From assembly GCA_018857735.1 (NCBI GenBank), contig JABMCL010001253.1, positions 217,501-281,500 of the forward strand: DNA of 64,000 bases. The letters are read 5' to 3'. The translations under genes and the position numbers were made by a program. This stretch comes from Alviniconcha marisindica (Eukaryota; Mollusca; Gastropoda; Provannidae). The stretch's first letter is position 1, and every line of letters begins with the position of its first letter. Under the pieces are notes generated by a model. That model searched no databases. It saw nothing but the letters and a program-made list of their open reading frames with translations, and was not told where the DNA came from. Shown here piece by piece: positions 44,966-54,700 of this stretch.

Positions 44966-45725
44966 GTGAGAACGTTTGCCTGTTTTTGCCACTGCCGTCC
45001 AGGCCATTTTTGTTGTTGTTGTGATTTTGAAGATAGTCATGAGCTTACTGTTCCACTGTATTTTTTTCTTTTCCTGAACACATTCCAGTTTTTATACAAT
45101 CTACAGCAATACTGTAATAATGATTACAATTCCAACCCTGAATAGAAATCAGCATGTACAAACCTTCGACGTTACATTGTTACGTTGGAGTCCCCTTTAA
45201 TCTCTCACTGTCTCTGTTATCTAGCTGTTCTGTTCGTTGTCAACTCTTTCTAGTTTTTTTTTCTTTTTTTCTGGGGGTGGGTCTCTTTCTTGTTTGTTGC
45301 TGCTGTTGTTGTTTTCATTTGGTTTAGTTTTTTAGTTTTTTTTTGTATGAAAAAATAATTAGGGAGCTGCTTGGGTGTTGTTGTTTTGTTTTGTTTTTTG
45401 TTTTTTCATGTATATATTTTTATGTAACAGCTTTGTCAGCAGACTGTAGGTGTTTTTTTCATTCGCTCTTCCATGACCAGGTCTGTCATCATACGAGGAT
45501 AACCCTGCAGATGCTAGTGAGCACATCAAGAAGCTGCTTGTGTACGTTCAGTCCTACATTCCGAAAGACAAGCACAAAGAGACACCGCTCTACATCCTGG
45601 CCACAGCTGGCATGCGTATGATTCCCAAAGAGTAAGTTGATGTGGGCAGGTTGCAGCTAGTCATAGTGTGGCATCTGGAAATGCATGCAGTGATGAGAGA
45701 ACTCTTTTTGGAGCAGGAGATATTT

Positions 45726-45783
<58 letters not shown>

Positions 45784-48700
45784 CAGTTCAGAATGTAGTA
45801 CTAATAGGGGTCAATACTGGTCCGTAACAGTTATCAGTCAAAACTAATAGGGGTCAATACCAGTCCATAACAGTTATCAGTCAATCAGTCTTTCTTTGCC
45901 GTAAATCTGTATAGTAAGCTTTAAGTGCCTCACGTAATATAATACTATAGTAATGCTAAATCTATATATAGTAAGCTTTAAGTGCCTCACATAATACTAT
46001 AGTAATGCTCAAATAAAAACATACTCATAAATGCCCGTATACTGTTAGATAATAAGAATACTGATGCAACACACACGCGCCCACACACATACACACGCAC
46101 AGTGGCCACAGGAAGATGATGATTACACAGAAAATGGCAGGATTCTGTTCAGTGAACTGGACAGTGAAGGAAGGATTTCAGTTTGGGTTTGAAGGTGTAT
46201 AGGGTGCTCGCATGTCTGGTATCTAAAGAGAGCTTTAGACAGCTATGTATCCCAGTATTCACATGTGATAAGGGCTGTGGTTCTGTGGATGTGCATTGAT
46301 AAAGCAGTGCATTTCACCAGTTAGCTGGTGCAGGATCCAGTGCCAGAGACCAGACAGGGAAACGGTGTTATCTAATCATCTGGTTGCCAGTTACTCAGGT
46401 TGTATTTGAAGCACATTGTGTTGAAGGCTCTATGCTGAAGGAAGGTGGCCAAATGGGTAATCCCATCTTACCTTGTTGCAGCAGAGAGCTCGTGGTTTTT
46501 GAACCCACTTCGCTCAGTCAGATACCTACCGCCCGTTCCTCCCCCTCGATCAAGTCCCCCACCCCCTTCCCTCACCCCCACTTTAGTTTTAAGGCAGTTG
46601 TTTCAGTGTGTCTTCCCACCCCCTTCGCTTTAAGGCAGTTGTTTCAGTGTGTCTTCCCACCCCCTTCCCTCCTACCCACACCCCCTCACCCACACTTTAG
46701 CCTTAAGGCAGTTGTTTCAGTGTGTCTTCCCACCCCCTTCCCTCCTACCCACACCCCCTCACCCCCACTTAGCCTTAAGGCAGTTGTTTCAGTGTGTCTT
46801 CCCTCCCACTTCCCTCCTACCCACACCCCCTCACCCCCACTTTAGATTATCAAGGCAGTTATTTTAGTGTGTCTTCCTTCAGACAAGTTACAGAATCGAC
46901 GCTGTGTGCTGCAAGCATACATGCATGTACATGTTAACATCTGACAGAAGTGGAAAATGTTTGCTTTGGCAAAGTTCAGTGTCATTATCAATGCCCATTT
47001 GTACAGCACAGTGTAACTCCATGTAGACTGCCGCACACTTGTTGCACGCAAGTTCCCTTGAATATTCCACCCCTGTTGGGAATTGCTTGGTGTACTATTC
47101 CAGCTGTCCTTCCTTTGGAAAAAATGACCTTTCAATAGCTTAATGAATAAATGCGCATCCAACACGCATTAAAATATGTGGTGTGTCCTTTTTTGCAGAG
47201 CCCAGGACAATATTCTCAAGGACCTCCACACAGACCTCACCAAAGAGTTTGAGTTTGTTGTGGCTGAGAACCACTTTGAGGTCATCCCAGGCAAGACAGA
47301 GGGCGTGTATGCATGGATCGCTGTTAACTATGCACTCGACCGCTTTTCACATTCATCTGGTCAAAGTGAGTGATCCCACATGTTTTTCTGCACCTTCCAT
47401 CTCTCACAGTCAGGATTTTTGTGTGTGTTGTGTTGTGTTGTGTGTGTGTGATTTGAGTGTCACAAGCATATTACTTCATGCTACTTGTATGCACTATTTG
47501 TGTTTTTCCCTACACCACCCGTTATCCCTTTCCTGACAAAAATAAAATAAAGACAGCATCTTTTAACTTCACGTGCACACAACCTGAGCATATGTTTTGC
47601 AAATAAAGGCAAGGCAGGCTCTAGTCTAAGGAGTCTGCACAACTGCTGATTCAGGAGAGCTGGGGAAAGTCCCTCATCCTGTACAGACCCAGGGATGAAA
47701 CTTGAGCTAGATGTTTTTGCTGGATTACTGGCACAACGCTAAACGTCTCACTCTCAGTCAGGGCCTCTGTCGAACAAGGTGTGTGCCTGCATCAGATTTG
47801 TTCAAATAAGGAAGTGATCCCAGAGGTCGCTTTTGCTAGTTGCACCACAGTGTAAAAAAAAAAATTCACTCACTATGTGTCCACCCTCACAGGTACCAGC
47901 GTTACAAGAGATAGTTGAGTAGCTGTTACTGTTGAGGCAAATGTTTTCACAGCTGTTTCTGAAAAGGGCAAAGAGGAATGAAATTAGCACGCAACATGTA
48001 AGTGCTTCGGATGGCCATGGTAGATGATAATAGGCATCTCCTTGCTGTCACACTGGGGACTGACTTGTTCTTTGCTTTGATTAAACGATTGATCAAAGGG
48101 AACACTGAACAGCACAGTTGTGGCCTGCTGCTTAGCAGGTAATACGGATTGGATTGGATGATTGACACAGAACACCAGGTGAAGGAATGTACCTGGTCAT
48201 AGTCAATAACTCATTTAACAGTAACTCACATGCTGGTTAATACTCATTCACACTGTTAGTCTTGGTGTTGCGTCCACAGCATTTGATGTTCATTGAACAA
48301 ATAGGCAACAGATGTGAGGTACAGCTGCATCACTGTACTGATATTTACAGATAACAGTGGGGTGACTGAACTTCTGTTGCCCGGAGGACAAGTGCACTGT
48401 TTTAGCTGCATTGTTGTGTTGTGCATCATTATAACAGGATGTATTGGAATCACCCCATGTCCATCTTTCCAGGATTTGCCCAGGAGATATTTTCTGAACC
48501 TCTCAACCTTTTGCAACCAAATTTGGTATGGCGATGCATCATTATTATCAAGCAGAATGTCATGTGAAAAAGTACAGTTGCTATCTTCAAGGCCAAGGCC
48601 AAGGTCACAAAATATGACTGTTTCTACTATATATCTTCTAACGATTTTTTTGGCAACCAGATGTGTAGTTTCATGGTAGATAACTAATGTATATAAGTTT

Positions 48701-51700
48701 TATAGCCAAAGTTTTCAGTGAAAATATTGGATTGCTGTGTTCAAGGTCAAGGTCACAGCAATTTATAAAAAAAAGAAAAAAGGGTGAAATAATGTTTGTT
48801 CAGATGATATCTTCGGAACAGCTGAACCTTTTGTAACCAAGTGTGGTATAGTGATATATCTTCATAAGTTTGTGTCTGATGTGGGGAGCAGGGATAGCTC
48901 AGTGGTATGGAGCTCCAGATTCATGATCAAAAGGTCGCTGCTTCAAGTCCCAGCAGAAGCAGCAAGAGAATTTTCTTCTCCAGGGTCAGCTTTCTGCACT
49001 GTCTCTTATTTCAGTATCTGTTCCACCCCTATGTGATCACAGTTGCACATAAAAAGATCCTGGTCATTCTGCCAAAAGTGCAGGTGGCAGGTTACCGCTA
49101 GACACTATGCGTGTGACTTTGAATAAAGTGACACTGTTAACTGGTGCATGGTTGTATGATGTCCACAGAACATGCGCCAAAATGGCAGAGTGACCATCGT
49201 TTACAGGGTAGACAAATATACCCTTGCCCGTACTGTTGTGATACAAAGAGTGACCATCTCTTACAGGCAGCCAAATGTAGCCTTGCCTACACTGTTGCAG
49301 TGCAAGGAGTGACCATCATTTACAGGCCGGACAAATGTAGCCCCGCCTGCACTGTTGTGGTGTGAAGAGTGACCATTAACAGGGCAGACGAGTGTAGCCC
49401 TGCCTGCACTGTTGTGGTGCAAAGAGTGACTGTCATTTGCAGGGCAGACAAATGTAGTCCTGCCTGCACTGTTGCGGTGCAAAAAGTGACCATCAGTTAC
49501 AAGCAGACAAATGTAGCCGTGCCTGCACTGTTGTGGTGCAAGGAGTGACCATCAGTTACAGGGTGGACAAATGTACCCTTGCCTGCACTGTTGCAGTGCA
49601 AAGAGTGACCATCATTTACAGGCCAGACAAATGTAGCCCTGCCTGCACTGTTGCGGTGCAAAAAGTGACCATCAGTTACAAGCAGACAAATGTAGCCTTG
49701 CCTGCACTGTTGTGGTGCAAGGAGTGACCATCAGTTACAGGGTGGACAAATGTACCCTTGCCTGCACTGTTGCGGTGCAAAGAGTAACCGTCATTTACAG
49801 GCCCAACAAATGTAGCCCTGCCTGCACTGTTGCGGTGCAAAAAGTGACCATCAGTTACAAGCAGACAAATGTAGCTTTGCCTGCACTGTTGTGGTGCAAG
49901 GAGTGACCATCAGTTACAGGGTGGACAAATGTACCCCTGCCTGCACTGTTGTGGTGCAAGGAGTGACCATCAGTTACAAGGTGGACAAATGTACCCCTGC
50001 CTGCACTGTTGCGGTGCAAAGCATGACCGTCATTTACAGGCCCGACAAATGTAGCCCTGCCTGCACTGTTGCGGTGCAAAAAGTGACCATCAGTTACAGG
50101 GTGGACAAATGTACCCCTACCTGCACTGTTGCGGTGCAAAGAGTGACCATCATTTACAGGCCCGACAAATGTAGCCTGCACTGTTACAGTGCAAAAAGTG
50201 ACCATCAGTTACAGGGTGGAGGAATGTGTCATGGAGGGAAACATTTCCTTTGGTTTCAGTTACAGGGTACGGGTGGACCAGTGAACCCCTTGCATCTGCA
50301 CTGCCATGCTGGGAAGGGTGAACTTCAGCTGCAGTATGGACTAATGTGTACACTAGCAGATGCACTGCTTTAATTTGTACTGGGCATGTATCCATGTGTT
50401 ACACTTACAGGTGCACTGATTGATGTCCAGCTACCAGATGGACAAGTGCACAGGCGTAGTCGCACAGTTGGCATGATTGACATGGGTGGAGGTTCTGTGC
50501 AGATTGCTTATGAAGTCACAGATGAAGTGAGTTTTGTTCTTCTGTTTTCTAAAGTAGCGTCTCTTGTGTTAGCTTGCACATATAATGCATATATATGTAT
50601 GATGTGAAAGTATTGGGAGGAGGGTGTGGTTTTTGTTTTCTTTTGTTACTCTTTGTTTGGTCAGAACGATGGGTTGTCATCACCTCCAGAGTTATTCAAC
50701 TGCTATGAGTTCTACAACTGCTATGAGTTCACAGTCTGCATGATTTTTTCAACTCCAGGGCAGTGTTGCTGTTAGCTCCTGGCAGTATTTTTCTTCATTG
50801 TGTTTTTTGTGTGCACATTGTTTTGTATGGGTTTGGTTTTGTTTTTGATGGTTTTTTGTTGTTGTTGTTGCTGTTGTTTTTGTTTGTTTTTTCAACTTGT
50901 TTCATTGGGGTTTTTGTGTGCACATTGTTTTTTGTTTTTAATGTATTTTTTTGTTTGTTTGGTGCTGTTGTTTTGTTTTGTTTTGTTTGTTTTTCTACTT
51001 GTTTCTGATATTCCAGAATCAGCTGAAGAAGATTCCAAGAGAGATGATTGCTGAGTTTAACTTGGGTTGTCAAGAAACGGACATCGAACACACCTACAGA
51101 GTCTACGTCACCACCTTTCTGGGCTATGGTGCCAACTCAGCCATCGACCGCTATCAGGATGCCCTAACTAAGAACTACACAACAGCTAAGCCAAAGTAGG
51201 TCACTGTGACAATTTCAGATGTCTGTGTTAGAAATCTAATTAAGTAGACTCCACACACAGGGGAGTTAAGTGGCGCTTGAACGACATCACTCAAACACAA
51301 CATCAAAGACCTGAGTCATGGTAGCTCTCACCTGGCATGCAAGTAAATACAAGGTACATTAACTCCACCTGAGGTACATCTTCAATTAAGTAGAAACAAA
51401 CAGGCAAGCTAGCACGGTAAACTGAAGTATGGTTTGCTTTGTGTCTGCCATAAAGTGTGGCAGTGTTGCGTGACATAAAACACATGAATGACTGTTTTAG
51501 CCTATGACTAAAGTGTCAGTAATGTAAGTAGAACAGCTTCGGTCAGTCTCAGTCGCATGGAAAATTTGCTCATTTTAAACTGGTGATGCTCTAAACATTC
51601 TTTCGTTTCTAGGCCAGACTGACTTTTGTAAAAAGTACGAGTAAGAGTGTCCATACATTAATAAATGCTGTGAGGTTGTGTGGGGTAAGAGTGTTATCAT

Positions 51701-54700
51701 TGACTTTTATTCCACTGCTTGCTCTTGTGGTCAGATCCAGCAGGAAGCACAAAGCTGTGTCAGACCCATGCCTGCCGCCAGGCATGCCCCTCACTACAGA
51801 AGATGATGATGGCACTAAGAGAAACTTCGTCGGTTCTGGCAACTACTATGAGTGCAAAGCTCGCCTGGAACCGCTGCTGAACCGTAGCGTTCCCTGCAGT
51901 CATGGCCCGTGCTCCTTTAATGGCGTCCATCAACCAGAGATTGACTTCATCCGCTCTCATTTTTATGGTTTCTCAGAGTTCTGGTACACCATGGAGGATG
52001 TGTATCGGATGGGTGGCATTTACAAATTTAAGACGTTTGAGAAACAAGCAGCGGTAAGACCTCTCTCTCCCTCTTTCCCCCTCCATCCCTCTCTCTCTCT
52101 TTTCCCCTCTGTCCCCCTCTTCCTCTTTCTCTCCCCCCCCCCCCCCCCATTCCACCCCACCCCTTTCAACCTTCAGCCCCCTCTCTGTGTGTAAGTCTTG
52201 ATATTTGTTCACATTTTTATACCATGCACATTTACATTCAGATCACATTTGCATAACATAACCAACTATCACAACACTACAAAATAAACGGTAAAGAACA
52301 AGGCAAACTTACTCACCATAAGAAGACAAGGCGTAGATACAAGGAAAACACTGTGACACTTCAACAGGTATGTCTTCATCAGGAAAAAATTTTTAAAAAC
52401 TATAAAATAATAAAATAAAAACTAGCTGATACTAAAGCAATAGAAAGAGACCAGAAGCCACTTAAATGAAATACTGCACACACTAAAATGAAGGTTAACT
52501 TTCCTTGTTACCAGTGAGCCAAATTTATTGAATTTGTACACAGCATGCTTTGGTATGTTATCAGTGATTAGCAAGTCTGATCACTGAAAAAGTGATTGAT
52601 CGTTTTGGGATTTTGGAAAAGCTGAATTTGGCAGGGGGTCACTTTTGTCTTTCTTGTCTTCTGACCACCACTTTTATACCCTGCAATATGCTTGTACTGG
52701 TGATGCACTTGTAGCACTGATGTTTCAGGAGTTCTGCAGTACAAGCTGGTCTCAGCTGGAAACGTGGTACAAACAGAAGCTGTATCCCAAAGCTGATGAT
52801 CATCGCTTCAAGTGAGTAAAGACTGCTGCTATTTGTTTCATGTATTCCCCCCCCACCCCACCCCCACCCCCCACTCTCCTGTTAAAATTCTGTTTCCTCA
52901 AGTCAGCGTGGATGTCGGTGTCCTAACATCCCACTCACATGCAGCATTAAAACCCACATGTGTACATGTATACATGTGTGTGTCCCTGGCAGGTATGAAT
53001 GCATCAAGTCAGCGTGGATGTCAGTGTCCTATCATCTCATTCACATGTGACGTTTAACTCACCTGTGTACATATGTGCGTTTCCCTGGCAGGTATGAATG
53101 CATCAAGTCAGTGTGGATGTCAGTGTCCTATCATCCTATTCACATGCAGCGTTTAACTCACCTGTGTACAAAAATGTGTTTCCCTGGCAGGTATGAATGC
53201 TTCGAGTCAGCGTGAATGTCAGTACCCTGTCATCCCATTCACATGCAGCGTTTAACCCACCTGTGTACATGCATGTGTGTGTCCCTAGCAGGTATGAATG
53301 CATCGAGTCAGCGTGGATGTCAATGTCCTATCATCCCATTCACATGCAGCGTTTAACCCACCTGTGTACATACATGTGTGTGTCCCTGGCAGGTATGAAT
53401 GCATCAAGTCAGCATGGATGTCAGTGTCCTATCATCCCATTCACATGCAGCGTTTAACCCACCTGTATACATACATGTGTGTGTCCCTGGCAGGTATGAA
53501 TGCATCAAGTCAGCATGGATGTCAGTGTCCTATCATCCCATTCACATGCAGCGTTTAAACTCACCTGTGTACATGTGTGTATGTCCCTGGCAGGTATGAA
53601 TGCATCAAGTCAGCATGGATGTCAGTGTCCTGTCATCCCATTCACATGTAGCGTTTAACTCACCTGTGTACATACATGTGTTTCCCTGGCAGGTATGAAT
53701 GCATCAAGTCAGTGTGGATGTCAGTGTCCTATCATCCCATTCCCATGCAACGTTTAACTCACCTGTGTACATACATGTGTTTCCCTGGCAGGTTTGAATG
53801 CATCAAGTCAGCGTGGATGTCAGTGGTGCTCCACCAAGGCTTCAAGTTCCCGGTGGACTACCCCAACTTCCAGTCAGCCCAACTCATCGAGGGCAAAGAC
53901 GTTCAGTGGACGCTGGGAGCTCTCATCTACCGCACACGCTTCCTGCCCCTGAGGTTAGCTATCTTTGCAGCCTGATGTGAAACTGCTTTGACAGTGGCTG
54001 ATGTTATGTGTCATCAGCGCGCCTATGTGACCTAAAAATAGTACATGACTTTCTTTCTATTTTAATATAGTTTTGAGAAGAACCATTGGGGTGTTTTTTG
54101 TTGTTGTTGTTTTCAAATCAGGCTAGCGCAAGTGAAACTGCTTTGACAGTGGCTGATGTCATCAGCGCTCTTGTGTGACCTAAAAATAATACATGACTTA
54201 TCTTTTTTAAATCTTTTTTATCAATATAGTTTTGAGAAGAACCACTGTTTTTGTTTTGTTTTTTCAAATCAGGTAAGTAAATTGGTGTTTTACGCCCAGT
54301 CATTTTCAAATCAGGCTAGTGCTGTTTCGATAATGCTTGAAAACAAGAAAAGATCTGATTGGAAATCTGCCAGACACTGTTAGCATCCAAAAATGGCACA
54401 GGACAGTTCTGCAAGGCGACAAAAGCAGATAGGGGGTTTCCGTATGAAATGGTGCACATAAACACATTTCATGAGGTTTTGCAGTAATAACAGCGAGACA
54501 GATCCTCATCATTTCACACAAGGGAAGTAACTGTACTTTGATGGTAACTCAGACTCCCGAAAATATCTCGGTTTGAGGTAGTGGATCAGAGTGGATTCGG
54601 CATGTGCACATTTTTAGTTCCAACTTCACAGAGATCACATGATGTGGAGGGGAAGGGGGCAGGAAGGAATATTGGATTTACCTGTGCATCTGTGTAAAGC

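Noticed and set aside
46384..46867. Proline-rich open frames
   Set aside because: They read through a C-rich minisatellite inside an ENTPD intron, and the same text recurs in several frames.
48891..48970. Functional tRNA gene
   Set aside because: Pol III A- and B-box-like sequences are present, but the acceptor stem does not close and no proper anticodon arm forms; a SINE body follows.
49185..50370. CRISPR-like array
   Set aside because: The unit is a contiguous satellite without unique spacers, and the host is an animal.
49533..50373. Repeated open frames in the satellite (KCSPACTVAVQ-type)
   Set aside because: They arise because the 59/60-bp monomers lack stops in several frames. The frames shift between monomers of 59 and 60 bp, so no stable protein is encoded.
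53197..53599. Open frames over the 101-bp array as a new gene
   Set aside because: They start every 101 bp in successive frames and consist of copied exon 8 start plus intron tail; no independent coding evidence exists.
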